Shown piece by piece: positions 47,260 to 59,698 of a DNA stretch of 64,000 bases. Location: positions 62,001 through 126,000 of the forward strand of contig JAEHOE010000094.1 of NCBI GenBank assembly GCA_016858145.1, given 5' to 3'. Below the pieces are notes generated by a model that ran no database searches, was not told the origin of the DNA, and worked only from the letters and a program-made list of their open reading frames with translations. The stretch's first letter is position 1. The number at the start of each line of letters is the position of its first letter. A program made the translations under genes and the position numbers. Origin of the DNA: Edaphochlamys debaryana. Taxonomy: Eukaryota; Chlorophyta; Chlorophyceae; Chlamydomonadales.

Positions 47260-50200
47260 TCACATGCCGGCGCCGTACGACACGGTCAGCGCGCGGGTGG
47301 TCACGCGCTCGTCGTTGAAGACCTGCGGGCGCGGGCGATGAAGGGCCGCATGACTAAGGTGCCGCCTTTGCCCGTCAAGCCATCAACCCAAGCCCCGCAC
47401 TGGCAGCATCGGAGCTGAGACCACAACCCCACCAGCCTGGCCCCCCTCCCCATCTGCGCTCCTCGCCTTTCCCCATCGTGGTCGCACCCCAACGGGGCGT
47501 TCCGTGGCCCTCCACGTGTACCCCCCGTCGCCGCCGAACCTGATGCACCCCCACCCCCCCAGCGCCTATGCTGCTCCAACCTACCAACTGACAGCCCCCC
47601 TCTCACCCCCAGCGGCGGCGCCTCCCCCCCCCTGTCCGCACCTGGAGCGAGGGCGCCAGGATGCGCGTGTACCGGTCGAAGTACAGCAGCTGCTTGAGGA
47701 AGAGGCCGAACTCGCGGGGGAAGCGCACGCCGTGCGTCTCGCCGATGCGGACCAGCTGCGGTGGTAAGGCAAGGGGCGAGGTCAGGACAATGCTTTCATT
47801 GCAGAGGGCGGGCGCGTGGGTAGGAGCAGGTAAGGCTGCGTTGGAGTAGGATGCGCACAGCCGAATTCCGCGCGCTCCACATCCCCCCGGTACCCCCACC
47901 TGGATCAACAGGCGGTTGATTTGCGCCCCCCCCCCCCTACCTGGATGTCAGGGCGCCCTCCCCTTCCCTTCCCCCCAGCCGATCCCCTTCCCCCCCCCCC
48001 GGCACACCCACCTGGATGAACAGGCGGTTGAGCTGCGCCTGGTCCACCTCGAGCGAGGCGGACACGGCGGAGCCGGAGGCGGAGCGGCCTGGGGGGTGGT
48101 GGTGGGGTGGGGAAAGAAGGGAGGGTGGGTTCGGGTTGGATACGTGGAGGTCGAGGGGTGGACACGGCGGAGGCGGAGGCGGAGTGGCCTGGTGTGGTGG
48201 TGGTAGGGGGTTGTGGTTAGGGGAATCAGGGGTGGGGGAAGGTGGGGTGAAGAGGTGGGAGGTCGAGGGGGCTCAGCGGCGAGGGGAGCGGGCGTGTGGC
48301 GGGCACCAGGGCACCGGGCTAGTCCACGGCACGGCCCCGCGCCTGGCCAATCCAACCCATGCCCCAGTCTTTGCTCTTGCCGCTCCGCGCCCCCCCCCCG
48401 CGCCCTGACCCCCACGCACCGTTGCCGGCAGGCGGCCCCCGCGTGACCACCAGCGACGAGTTGACCTGACGAGGGCGGGGGGGGTGGGGCGGGGAAGGGC
48501 AGAGGGCGGGAGAGGCTGACCAAACCCAGTGTGTGTCGAAATGAGGGCGGGGGGGGGGGCCGGGGAAGGGCGGCAGCCATCATGAGAGCAGGGGCCGATG
48601 AGACTGGAGCCTAGGGATCAGCATTGCTGGCCCTGGCCACCTCATTGCGGACCAACCGACCAAGGGAGCAACTGTTACCCACCAACCGTCACCAACCGAA
48701 CCCAACCGAAACCAACCAACCTACCTGCTCCAGCTCCGCGAAGAACGCCTCCAGGTCCCGGGCGAAGGCTGCGTAGTCCACATCGCTGGAGCAGGCGCCA
48801 ATGGTGGCCAGGGCCCGGGCCTGTGTGGGGGGGGGTACGGGGGGGGGGGAAGGGCAGGGGCACGCGATAAGCGTGCACGTTTGTGCATGGGGGTAAAGGT
48901 GCATGGGTGTGAAGGAGTTCGTCGGCGACCTGCGTCGTCGCACCTGTCTCCTCGCCGCCTGAGTCGTGTCCCCTCCTCGACCCATTCGCCTGCTCCCTCC
49001 ATCCCAACAGTCAGCCCTCCCCCCTGTCGCTCACCCCCTCCCCCATGGTCTCATAGTCTCCACGGCCCCTCCGTCCTCTTAGTTCAGTATTCCGCCCTTC
49101 CCCCCTCCGTCAGCCGTCCCCCGAGGCCCTTCCCCCTTAGTCAGCCCCCGCCTTAGTCAGCCCCCTGATCCCCACCATGGTCTCGTAGTCCGCCAGGGCC
49201 ATGGAGCTGATGAGCGCCTCCACCGCCCGCCACGTGACAGGGGAGATGCGGCCCACGATGCCGAAGTCGATGAAGCCCACGCGGCCGTCGGACAGGACGA
49301 GCAGGTTGCCTGAGTAAGGGGTGGAGATGGATGAGTGAGGTAGGGGTTAAGGCGTGCGCGGAGGGTCGACCACTCATTCCCCCTGCTCCCAGCACCCCTT
49401 AGGGCCTGTTCACATGGGACGTGGTTCGCGACGTGGTTCGCGACGTGGTTCGGGCTGGTTCGGGCGTGGTTCGTGGACCACTGCTCACAAGGCGGCTCCC
49501 CGAACAGGTCCGAACCGTGCCAAACCACGCCCAACCACGTCCCACCAAATGCAGTATCAGCTGCACCGCTGCATTGTGCACCTTGACATCTACCAAACTA
49601 GCACCTATCAACCCGATTCGCGTCCACAGGGCAAACGTAGGTCAATTTCTGCAAGACATGTCGGTCGTCGCGACCACATGCTGCGCGTCTTGAACGCGTT
49701 TTGTGCTATCGCGGCCCAATTGTACCCTATATAGCATCAGAAAAGCGCTTTCAGGGGCGAAGGGTGGGATAGGAGACGCGCTGCAGTCGCAGCTTGGTCG
49801 CGAACGCGACATGTCGGCCGTTGAAGGGCCGTCGCGACTTCACAGGGCTTGAACAAGCTGTGAGAAAGACTCTATAGTTGCGGTATGAGTGAGAGGCTGC
49901 TCCCTGAAGCGAACCACGGGGAACAGCGACGAACCGCGCGCGAAGCCGGGTTCGCGCGTGGTTCGCGCGCGGTTCGGCGTGGTTCGGGGCGAACCACGAC
50001 GAACCGCGTCACATGTGAACACACCCTTACCCCCTAACTCCGCCCCGACAATCCATTCCACCTGCCCCCCACCCAACTGCGTGCACGCCACCGTCAACAA
50101 AGGGGTGGAGGCTCTCCAAACCACAGCCCCCCCGTGCCCCCACCCACCCGCGTGCACGTCCGCGTGGAATGAGTCAGCGCTCATGACTGATGCGAACCAG

Positions 50201-53200
50201 GTGTTGAGGGCGTTGATGAGGACCTGGGGGGGAGGAAGGGGGGAGGATCGCGGTGGAGGGTAAGGCTGTGGTCGCGCGCCAGGCTCTGTGTAGCCCCTGT
50301 GTAGCAGAAGGCAGCAGCCCTCGAGCAGCAGGGCAGCCCGGTCTTGGTCAGGGGGGCCGGGGCACCAACCCAAGACCCGGCAGTCCTCCACGTTCCTTCC
50401 CCACTTCGTTGCCCCGCCCCTCCCTCGCCCCTCTCGGTGCGGTGTACTGGTGACCAGCAGCCTGGGCCCCCGGGGGAAACACACCACGGCTCCACCGTGC
50501 CTCCACCGCTCCTCGCCTCCATTCTCCCTCCCCCCGCACCCCCCCCCCCCCGCCCGCTTTCGTTTGCCGCTCACAAAAACATCCCCCGCCTGCCCCCACC
50601 CCCCCCACCTGCTCGGGGTCCTTGGTCCCCCCGGTCACCCTCCGCACAGCCTGCACGGTGGTGGTGGTGGGGAAGGGCAGGGGGGCCGCAAAGGCGTGCC
50701 AGGGACAAGGACATTGGCTTCAAGGCATTCGCGCACTGGCACCTGGACATTGCGCATCAACCCGTGCATGAATCCGAGCATCTAATTATCCACGTCCCCC
50801 CCGGCGGAAGGCCACCTGTCGCCTCCGCTGCCCCGCCGCCTCCGCCGGGCCGCAGTCGGTCGCACGCTCCTCCCCACGCTTCTGACCACTGACACCCCCC
50901 TCCCATTCGTCAGCATCACTCCTACAATCCTCCCCCCCCCTGCCCCCCCCCAGACTCACATCCAGGTCCGTGAGGGGCGCCCCCACGAGGCGCTCCATGA
51001 CCAGGATCCTGGGGGGGGGGGAGAAGGGCGGGGGGGGGGCAAGGGAGGTGAAGGTAAGGGAGGTTAGTCTAGCCCGGGCAGGGTAGAGACAATGGAACCA
51101 CAATCCACAATCCCACCCTCTTATCCCTCGCTCAGCCAGCGCCCGCTCTCCTCTCCCGCCACTCCCCCTCCCCGCAAATAGGCCCACCGCCTGCTGGAGA
51201 GCTGCTTGTAGATGAAGGGGGTGGTGGCGATGGCCCGGTAGCCCCGGGCGTCCAGGAAGGAGGCAAAGTGCTGGAAGTGGGTGGCCTCCTGTTAGGGGGG
51301 AGGGGAGGGTGGGGGCGGGTGGGGGCGGGTGGGGGCGGGGGTTGCGTCAGCTGTGGGCTGAGACACAGGTAGCCACCGCCCTCCATCCTTTCGCTCCCCT
51401 CCCTGTGCCTTCCCGCCCCGTCCCCCCCCAGCCCCCGCTCCCCTTCCCCTCCGTGCCTTCGCCGCATCCGAATCCACCATACCCTCTCCTTTGCCCCCCA
51501 TCCCGTGCCCCCTCCCCCTGCCTTCGCCTTCCCCCTCATCCGCCCTCCTTCCTTCCCCCCCCCCTCACTTGTGTGAAGTCCACCTCGGCCATCATACTAG
51601 TCCGCATGTCGGACAGTATGCCCGTCAGACTGAAGCGGCCGAACTCGGGCTGGGGTGGGGGGGGACATGGGGCATGGAGTAGGGAGAATGGGGGTGGAGT
51701 TGAAGAGGTGGGGGATGGCTTGTTGCTCGTCTAGTACCGTTCCAGGAGCGGGGGGGCCCACCGTTGGAACCCCAAACCGCCAACCGCCAACCGCACCTGC
51801 ACGAACTCCAGGAAGCGGCTCATGAGGTAGACGAAGGACAGGTCGGCGGTGAGGACCTCCTCCACCCCCGGCTTGAGGACCTTGATCACCACCTGACAGG
51901 GGGGGGGAAGGGGGGGAGGGGGAGAGGGGGGAGGGGAGGAAAAGGGAGCGAGGTGGGTGTTTGTAGCTGAGCTGGATGGCGTCGCCTACGCCAGGGAAGC
52001 GAAGGAGCGAAGGAGGGGGGAGAGGGAGGGCTAGCGGAGATCCCCCACCCCACCCCTGAACGCGCCTGCGTGTGGCTGCCCTCGGTCGTTGCCTCGCTTC
52101 CTCCTCCCCTCCCCCTTGCTAGAGTTCCCTCCCCGCTCCGCCTCTTAGTCATCCCCTAGCCACCCCAACCCTACTCTTGGTCATTCACCCCCTCCGGCCC
52201 TCAGTCATCCCCTCCCCTCCCCCCCTTAGTCATCCCCTTCCCTCCCCCCCTTGGTCATCCCCCACCTGCTTGTTGCTGCCCTTAAGCACGGCCGCATGCA
52301 CCTGCGCCACCGAGGCCGAGGCCAGGGGGGTGGGGTCGATGGAGGCGAACACGTTGGACCAGGGCTGGCGCAGCTCCTGTCAGGGGGGGAGGAGGGGGAG
52401 CGGAGGAGGGGAGGGGTTGGATGGGGAACGGGGGATGCGGATATGGCAGGTGGCAGGCCTCCATTCGTGGCCCTCTCCGGCTTGTTCTCCACGCTCGTCC
52501 ATTGACCCCCATTGCAACCCGCCCACACTGACCCCCCCACCTGCTCCACGATCCGCTCGATGGTGGCGTACGGCACCGGATCCGTCTTATCCAGGCACTT
52601 CTGGAACTCGAGGACGTACTCGTCAGGGAAGAGGGAGGGGGAGGAGGCGATGAACTGGCCCAGCTTGATGTAGGTGGCGCCTGGGGGGGGGGGGGAGGAG
52701 AGGGAGGGGGGGATTACATAACGGACGGGGGGGAGCACGGTTGGGCCAAGGGCGTGAGGTACGCAGGTATGGTGAGAGGGCGGGCTGCGGAAGAGAGGCC
52801 GGGCAAAGCAGCGGGAGGACGAACGATGAAGGCTCTGGCGAGGGCTTTGCCCCGCGCGCGGCCTTGGGTGGCGCCTGTGGTCTCCACAGTAACGGGCTGC
52901 CCAGCGGGAGCGCAATGGACGGCCCCGGCCCCCGGGCCTTGGGGTCGTGGCCAGCCCTGGCAGGCCAGGGTAACGGGCTGCCCAGGCGGAGAGCGGAGGG
53001 CACGGGGGCCCCCCCGGGCAACAACTTGCTTCTCTCCCGGCCCCCAGCATTCGGCCCCCCTGTCAGGGCCCTGCAGGGCCCCGGCGCACGGAGTGCAAGT
53101 AATCCATACCAGTCCCGGACGGCACCGTCACAGGGCCGTCAGCAGAAGCGCAGCTAATAGCGGGTGCGGGGCCCGAGGTGCGGGGGCCTGAGCCTGCGGG

Positions 53201-54111
53201 AGCCCCAACCTTCCCGCGGTCCCCCACCAAGCGGGCGTGCAGCTTGCATAAGGACCTGACCCTGCCTTGCCAGCCGTTTGGCAGCGTGCCTCTGGAGGCT
53301 GGGCCCCAAACTAAACTGTTCTGACCTTTGTGACCTGTCCTTACCGAGGGTTAGTTAAACAACCCCCCAACCAAGATGCCCGTCCCCAGTCACCCATCCC
53401 CATCCCCAACCACCAATCCCCGTCCCCAACCGCAACCCCAGGTCCCAACCCCCAACCAAGCCAACCACCCCCTACCCACCCAGCTTCTCGAATAGCTTCC
53501 GCAGCAGCACGGGCGGCGGGTCCCGCTGGCCGCCCGCAAAGTAATCAGACGCCACCTCTGCCACCGACTGGGCCGCACGCACGCCGCGGAAGAAGCCCTG
53601 CGGCCCCGTGGAGACCGTGATGCGGATGGTCTCCTGCGATAGCGACAGCGAGGAGCGGCGGTTTCGAGTGAACTTGAGGGGAATTGATGAAGCTACGTCG
53701 GAGAGGAGGATGAGGCCCGGACGGGTGGATGGATGGACGGGTTCGTGTCGGTCAACATGCCCACTCGCGCGAGTCGAGAGACCGCGAGGGCGACACGCGC
53801 GCCCACCCCGCCTCTGCTGCCCCAAGCACCTGGATGAGTTCGCGGAGCTTCTCCGCTCGCTGCGCGGGCGTGTCCTCGAGCGGGCCCTGGGGCGGGCCAG
53901 GGATGGAGGGCCCCGATGCGGTCCGCTGGTTCCCGCTTCCAGGCGCCGTGTAGCCTCCATACGGTCCAGAGCGCGGCGACCCCGCAGCCCCAGCAGACGA
54001 GTAGCCGCTGCTGCTCGTAGCGCGTGCAGACACTCGCAGCGGCAAACGCCGCGCGTGAGTCCCGATAGCCTTCTGTCCTCGCATCGCTCTACCTAGCGCG
54101 TGTTGGCGCAT
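47260..54111 (-). CDS. ABC1/COQ8-like (UbiB family) atypical kinase
   Basis: Sixteen exons: 54111-53830, 53633-53480, 52680-52541, 52376-52266, 51892-51797, 51649-51569, 51288-51188, 51008-50960, 50650-50609, 50223-50148, 49309-49176, 48820-48725, 48465-48420, 48088-48012, 47755-47642 and 47322-47260; about 553 residues. The first 90 residues resemble an organelle transit peptide. Family marks in order: [19 protein letters not shown] (KxGQ motif), [17 protein letters not shown] (Ala-rich nucleotide loop), VVIKVLKPG (conserved Lys), [27 protein letters not shown] (catalytic loop) and [11 protein letters not shown] (DFG). Such proteins support quinone and isoprenoid-lipid metabolism in mitochondria or plastids; a plastid home is likely for an algal member with this leader but is not proven. 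All key residues are present. Confidence 0.9.
47893..47927 (-). repeat. Copy of ABC1-kinase exon 14 end plus donor
   Basis: Repeats cctggatgaacaggcggttg-type sequence from 48006-48038 with a few mismatches, inside the next intron. A copy of the other end of the same exon, with its acceptor, lies at about 48155-48193 in the preceding intron. Confidence 0.8.
49402..50026. mobile_element. PIF/Harbinger-like MITE in ABC1-kinase intron
   Basis: A 625-bp element bounded by inverted ends gggcctgttcacatgggacg (left) and, read inward from the right, gggtgtgttcacatgtgacg. It is flanked on both sides by TTA, the 3-bp target duplication typical of PIF/Harbinger and Tourist elements. The subterminal parts carry repeated gtggttcgcg and its complement. 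There is no transposase frame, so it is non-autonomous. It sits entirely within the intron between exons 10 and 11. Confidence 0.85.
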
Positions 54112-55103
54112 CGCGGTTTGCGTTTTTGATGAGCGCTCACGAAAAAAGGGATGATGGAAGCTCACAAGCTGCTGCTCTGCCAGCCGCTGCAGTGGACAAT
54201 TGGTGTTCACGAACAAGGTATCGTGCAGCGAGCGCTATGTGCAAGTTAGCTGTGCCGCTTCCAGGCCATCTGTCGCCGCGGGCCACACCGAGTTTCGAGT
54301 GGCTGCACGCACACACACGTCACGCTGGCACCTTCCGCCGGCCCCCGCGGCCGGCCGGTGGGCTCCCACCTCTACCCCCTTGCTTGACCCTCTGCGGCTC
54401 TGCCCCTTGGACACGCAGCCCTTGCCACCAACGGCACGCCGCCCACCTCGTGACAGGCTGACAGCCGGTCTCGGCCCCCTTCGGCCTACATCAGCCTCCC
54501 CGTCACGCCTCTTGACCCTCCGGACTAACCATGCAGCTCAAGTTCTAATCCGAGTAGCCATGCGGACGAGCCTGTTACTAGGGCTGCGCGGACCGGGGCC
54601 ACGCCTGCGGATACCCGGCCCCACGACATCCAAACCAGGAGAGCGAGACTGCACAGGCCCATGGCGGATGGCAGAAGATGTCTCTAGGAAGCCAGAGGGC
54701 AGGACCGCAGCCTTGAGTGTTCTCTTCGGCCAAGAGCGTTCGTACCGGTTCAGGGCTTCATCATGTCTGGGCCCTATCACGAACCCGGATCCCCCTTCGC
54801 CCTACCCGACGGCCGACGCCTCCACAACGCACAGTGCGCTCAGTCACCCCCGCCCTCTGCTGACCGGATACGGTCAGAGCCCCGAGGCCCCGAGGGCCCA
54901 AGCTTCTCTGCGCCGGGTGCCGGTCGGTGCTGCGGATCGGGCGTGGCGCCTCCTAGACCCTCCCCGGTCACCTCGCCTTCCTCCTGCCCCTTCCCGCCGC
55001 ACTACCGGCATGCGCAGCTGTACTACGGCACCCGCACATCACTCCTCCAGACGGCGCTCGTGCGTCACGCCTCCAGGCGGTACCGTACACGTACGGCAGT
55101 ACG
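54112..55103. other. Intergenic region between ABC1-kinase and methyltransferase genes
   Basis: About 1 kb with the ABC1-kinase promoter and the methyltransferase 3' UTR. Near 55066-55100 a copy of the methyltransferase stop region (cctccaggcggta) is repeated, the same pattern seen after the kinase stop codon. No gene is supported. Confidence 0.6.
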
Positions 55104-58100
55104 TCACCCCTCCAGGCGGTACGTCACGAACTTGAGGTACCGCAGCTCCTCGGCGGCCGCGGGGAAGGGGTGGTCCGGCGGCTGCCCCGCCACCCTGAGC
55201 ACGTAGCCGCGCCGCCGCGCCTTGCCCAGGGCCTCCTCGCAGAACTGAAGGGGGGAGGGTGAATGGGGGAAAGGCAAGGGTAGTCAAGCAGGGATAGGGC
55301 TGGGGAGGGTGAATGGGGGAAAGGCAAGGGTAGTCAAGCAGGGATAGGGCTGGGGAGGGGGAGGGGGAGAGAGGGTATGAAGTACTCTGCCCAGGGCCTC
55401 CTCACAGAACTGGGAGCGTGGCGGACGGAACAGGGAGGGTATGCAAGCAGGGATGAGGCCGGAGATGGGGAGGGAGGGCAGTGAGTGAGAACAGCTGACC
55501 AGGGCCTCCTCGCGAAACTGGAAGCGTGTATGGGGGAGGGGGGTGGAGGTGGAAGGGAGAAGCGGAGTTTGAAAGACGGCAGCGCACTTGAGCGAGGGCA
55601 ATCGAGCAGTGACTGGGCAGGGGAGCGGGGGGGGGGGGCGCCTCCAGGGCGGGGGAGGGAAGGCAAGGTGGGAACCAGACGACGGCGGAGGGAAGGGGGG
55701 TCAAGGAGACTTAAACAGAGCGGGAACCACAGTGGGGTGTCGCTGAGCACGCCCCTCGTCTCCATGGACATGGCCAAGTCAATAGGGCCACATGTCTTCG
55801 AATCGAGTCTAACCTGCAGGCCAACCCGCTATCGGCAAACCTGCTTGCTTTTGCCCTCACATGTCGCTAAAGTAGGGGCAGCACACTGTACCTCAGCGGC
55901 CCCCTCCCTCACAACGGCCCTCCATCTCCGTGAACATGGCCGAGTCAATGTGGCTGCCGCAGCTCTCGAAGGGGCTTTCTTGTCTTTCTGCCTGCAGGTG
56001 ACCGTATCTTACCATGACAAGACGCTCGCCCGACCCTTATCCAGGCCCCTCACCTCCATGAACATGGCGCTGTCGATGTGGGAGCTGCAGCTGGCCAGCG
56101 AGAGGCAGCCGTGCGGGGCGGTGACGGCGGCGGCGGCGGCGAAGAGGCGCGTGTAGGAGGCCTTGGCCGCGGGCACGGAGGCCTTGTTGGGGGCGAAGGA
56201 GGGGGGGTCGATGATGACCACGTCCCACCTGGGGGGATTCGAAGAGGGAGCGGGGAGGGGCCGCTTATCTGGAGTTGAGTTAGCATTGTAAGAAGGTCGG
56301 GAAGGGTTGGATAGGAGGGCTGGATGGAGAGGGTTTGGCTAGCCAGCGCATTATGTGAAGCGCAAGTTTGAAACCGTGAGGGCAAGCAGACGGCCATGTC
56401 CGACGTAGGTGAAGGGGGCTGGTTCGGAGAGGAAGTTTGAGAGTTGAGGGGGGTGAGGGGGAAGGGCGGTTTTGGGGGCTGGTTAGGGGCTGTGCGGTTG
56501 CGGTCGCGGTGACGGTCCCTGACAGTTCCCAGATACAGGCGACCGCCAGACTCACTTCTCCTTTGCCTTGCTCGCTCGCTCCAAGAAGGCAAAGGCGTCC
56601 TCCGCCTCCGCCGCGTGCTGCCCCCGCGGCAGCCCGTTCAGCTCCCAGTTGGCCTCGGCGTACGACAGCGCCGCTCGTCCCACGTCAACCGTCGTCACGT
56701 GGGCGGCGCCGCCCACGCCGGCGTACACCGAGAAACCGCCTGAGAGGGGGGGGATGGGGAAGGGGGGGGGGGCGAAGGTGGGACGAGGGAGGGAAGGGGT
56801 AGTGATGAGGGGGGATGGGTGATGAGGGAGACTGCTGAGATGAGAGGAGGTGGTGGCAAAGAAGTTTGGTGTTGCCCGGGCAGGCCCCCCCCCTCCCCCG
56901 CCACTTTCAGCCCCAGCCTCAGCGAACGACTCCTCTGCGGACAACCGGACCTATCATGGACCCTGTGGCGGTATGTACCTTCTCCGGCAATCCCACTTAC
57001 CATTCGGCGCTCTCCCGCTTATCAGCTTCAAACATCCCCCCTCCGCCCTGCCCTCACCCGTGTACCCAAACACGTTGAGCACCCGCTTGCCCCTCGACAT
57101 CTGCCGTATGAAGGCGCGATTCTCCCTCTGATCCAGGAAGAAGCCTTTGGGGACGGGAAAGACAGGGGGGGGCAGGGGCAAGAAAGAGAGATGAGGGGGT
57201 CGAGCAAAGTGGGAATGGGGGTTGGTGGGGTCTGGGCTGGAGGTCTTGAGGTCTGTGTGGCGCCCTCGCGTACCCCGGGCCTGGCGCCCTGGGCGGCCCA
57301 GGTCCCGCATGTCTGGGGTGGTGGCAAGGGGCCCGCGGGGAGAAGATACCACTGAACCCAGATGTAAACCTCCCCACGAGCTCCAACCCACCCGTCTTTT
57401 GCCCCTGCACGATGTCCGCCTGGAAGTTGGCTCCCTCACGCCCCCCTCCGTCCCCTTCCCCATGTCTGCTGCTATGTATGACCCCCTTGCCTCCCCCCCC
57501 AACCCACCCGTCTTCTGCCCCTGCACGATGTCCGCCTGGAAGTTGACGCCGTTCTCCACGAACCGCACCGGCTCGCCGGCCCTTGGGGGGAAAGCGGGGT
57601 AGGGAGGGGGGGAGAGAGGAAGTAAAGCAGGTCCAATGGCGAGGTGGATCAGCGAGGCGAGCCAGCCCCCGGCCTGCTCCGCCAAAGCACGCGTTTGCCA
57701 CCAGACATGCCCCAACCTATCCTCATCCATACCGTCATCCCTAGAACCTAGGCCAAGACCAGATCCAGCCCAGATGCAACCCAGATCCAGATCTCACTTG
57801 GGCGCCACGCCCGCCAGCGGCCGCCCCCGCTCCTCCCCGCGTGCGCCTCCGGCTCCTCCGCCGCCGCCCCCCGCCCGGTACTTCAGGAACACGGTGCGGA
57901 GGGAGGGGCGCTGGGCCATGAGCCAGGACGCCAGGGCGTCAGCGTTGTAGAAGGACTCGGCGCCTGGGGTGGGGTGGGGTGGGGTGGGGTGAGGGGCAGA
58001 AGGAAAGGCAAAGGGCTGTGGACGGGGCGTATGGAACCGTTGCCTCTCGCTCTTTCGCTTATCGACCCGCCCATAGCTTGATAACTGTCCGCTCCCTTCC

Positions 58101-59698
58101 CTCTAACCCCCCCCCCCCATGCCTCCCCCCCCTCTTGCCCCCCCCCCCCAACCCCAACCCACCCGCTCCGTCCAGCTTCATCACCGCCGCCCCCGCGTAC
58201 ACGTCCACCACCAGCCCCGGCAGCCCGTCCCCCTCCCCGTTGACCAGGCGGAAGCCGCTGGTGGCGTCGTAGGGCGCAAACAGGGCCGCACGGAGCTCCA
58301 TGGCTCGGCCCAGGCGGGCCGACACCAGGGAGTCGTCCAGGCGGTCCCTCTGGGGAGAGGGAAGAGTGGGGGGTGGGGGGTGGAGGTGAAGGAGGGGGGT
58401 GGGGGGTCAGGGCGCGGCCCGCAGCCCCATAGCGCGGCCCCGGCGTGCGCAGACAGGAGCGCCCCCCTCCAGCCCCCTGCGTCCCACCTCCACCGCCAGC
58501 GCCACCCCTGAGCGAGCCGGGGTCGCAGAAGCCCGTACGGCACACCCCTACCCAATCGTGTAATACACACCTGGAACCTCCCTCCCCCCTCCCCACCTCC
58601 ACCGCCAGCGCCCGGAACGCGAGCTTGGAGCCGGGGTCGTAGAAGCCCTTTGCGATAATGTCTCCGTCAGCGGTCTTGAGGAGCGCCAGGGAGCCGGCGG
58701 GGGCGCGGGGGAGCTCCCTGAGGACCTGACAGGGGGGGAGGGGGGGTGGATGAGGGGAAGGGGGGAGGGGGGAGGTGGTGGGGGATGGGAGGGGAAAGAG
58801 GGACTGGGGGGAAAGTGAAAAAAGAGAAGGGGCAGGGGCAGGGGCACTACAGCTGCGGGTAAGCTGAGCACCGACAGCCATGGGGTTCAGCCGTGAGCCC
58901 CCCACCCGCCCGTGGGAAGCGCCCGACGCTCTTTCCCCCTTGCCCCCTACCCCCTCGCCCGGTGGCCCGTGCACGTGCCAGGCCCCAGGCCCCGGCCTCT
59001 GCGTCGTCCACAAACGCGCGGACCTCTGCACCCTCCCGCTCGACCGGACCAGGGTCCCTACCGTGCTTCGCCTCCCTTCCCCCTGATCCCAGCCCACCCC
59101 GTGCACCCAAGCACCCAAGCAGCACCGCTGCTCCCCTGCTAGCCCCCCTGTCGGTCCCCCCTGTCGGCCCCCCCTGCCGGCCCCCCCTGCTGCCCCCCCC
59201 TGCAGTCCCCCCTGTCGCCCCCCCCCCCCCTTGCCGCCCCCCCCCCTGCCCCCCTCCCCCCCCCCTTGGCGGCCGGCCCCACCTCTGGGAAGATCCATGG
59301 GTGCCCCCGCTTGACCGACCGCACGCGGTCCTTGGCCAGCACCAGGTGCACGGGCTTGTCGTTGACCAGGTTGATCAGCCCTCCGCCCATGGCAGCAGCG
59401 CCGGCCGCCGAGCGGGCCGCGGTCGGAGCGGGGCTGCGAGGGGAGGGAGAGGGATGGCGGGGCCGGAAGAAAGGGTGTGCCTGGGTGAAGCAGGTTGGGT
59501 ATGGCGGTTGGTGGCTGGGCGGTTGGCCGGTTGGGCGGCGGTTGCGCAGCGATAGCCGGTGGTGGCTTGTCTGCCCCAGCCCATATCGGCACGGCGGAAG
59601 GCGTCACAGGCACAACCCCGGAGAAAGGGCCGGCGTCACATGCGTGGCCGGACCGATGGACATGGGCGTCCAGACGCAATAGCCCGCAGTGGATGCAT
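55104..59698 (-). CDS. RlmI-type rRNA (cytosine-C5) methyltransferase, organelle type
   Basis: Ten exons: 59698-59640, 59433-59283, 58725-58597, 58349-58163, 57963-57798, 57581-57508, 57144-57058, 56739-56556, 56228-56054 and 55244-55104; about 450 residues. The leader MHPLRAIASGRPCPSVRPRI is consistent with organelle import; this first exon is the least certain part, and the ATG at 59390 is the alternative start. A PUA domain follows (VKRGHPWIFPE, ADGDIIAKGFYDPGSKLAFR), then the linker NGEGDGLPGLVVDVY and the AdoMet domain: FVENGVNFQADIVQGQKTGF, FLDQRENR, VLNVFGYTGGFSVYAG, the catalytic-type DPPSFAPNK, and LASCSSHID with the likely catalytic Cys. Bacterial RlmI methylates C5 of a 23S rRNA cytosine; the plastid or mitochondrial large-subunit rRNA is the likely target here. 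Confidence 0.9.
55254..55355 (-). repeat. 50-bp tandem repeat in methyltransferase intron
   Basis: Two exact copies of a 50-bp unit (period seen at 55261 and 55311) lie just upstream of the last exon, on the intron side. Diverged copies of that exon's acceptor region follow at about 55389-55411 and 55498-55522. Confidence 0.85.
55922..55975 (-). repeat. Copy of methyltransferase exon 9 end
   Basis: About 50 bp resemble 56046-56098, the end and donor of exon 56228-56054 (shared core ctcc(a/g)tgaacatggc). A third, shorter version lies at about 55760-55788. Confidence 0.65.
57384..57430 (-). repeat. Copy of methyltransferase exon 6 end plus donor
   Basis: Repeats 57503-57546 almost exactly (cccacccgtctt through gatgtccgcctggaagttg), including the donor junction, in the next intron. 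Confidence 0.85.
58486..58545 (-). repeat. Copy of methyltransferase exon 3 end plus donor
   Basis: A diverged copy of 58592-58650, including cacctccaccgccagcgcc and gagccggggtcg, in the next intron. Confidence 0.8.

Noticed and set aside
57883..59679. Minus-strand open frame of about 600 codons overlapping the methyltransferase gene
   Set aside because: It runs through introns and exons in a frame different from the conserved domains, and its protein is low-complexity.
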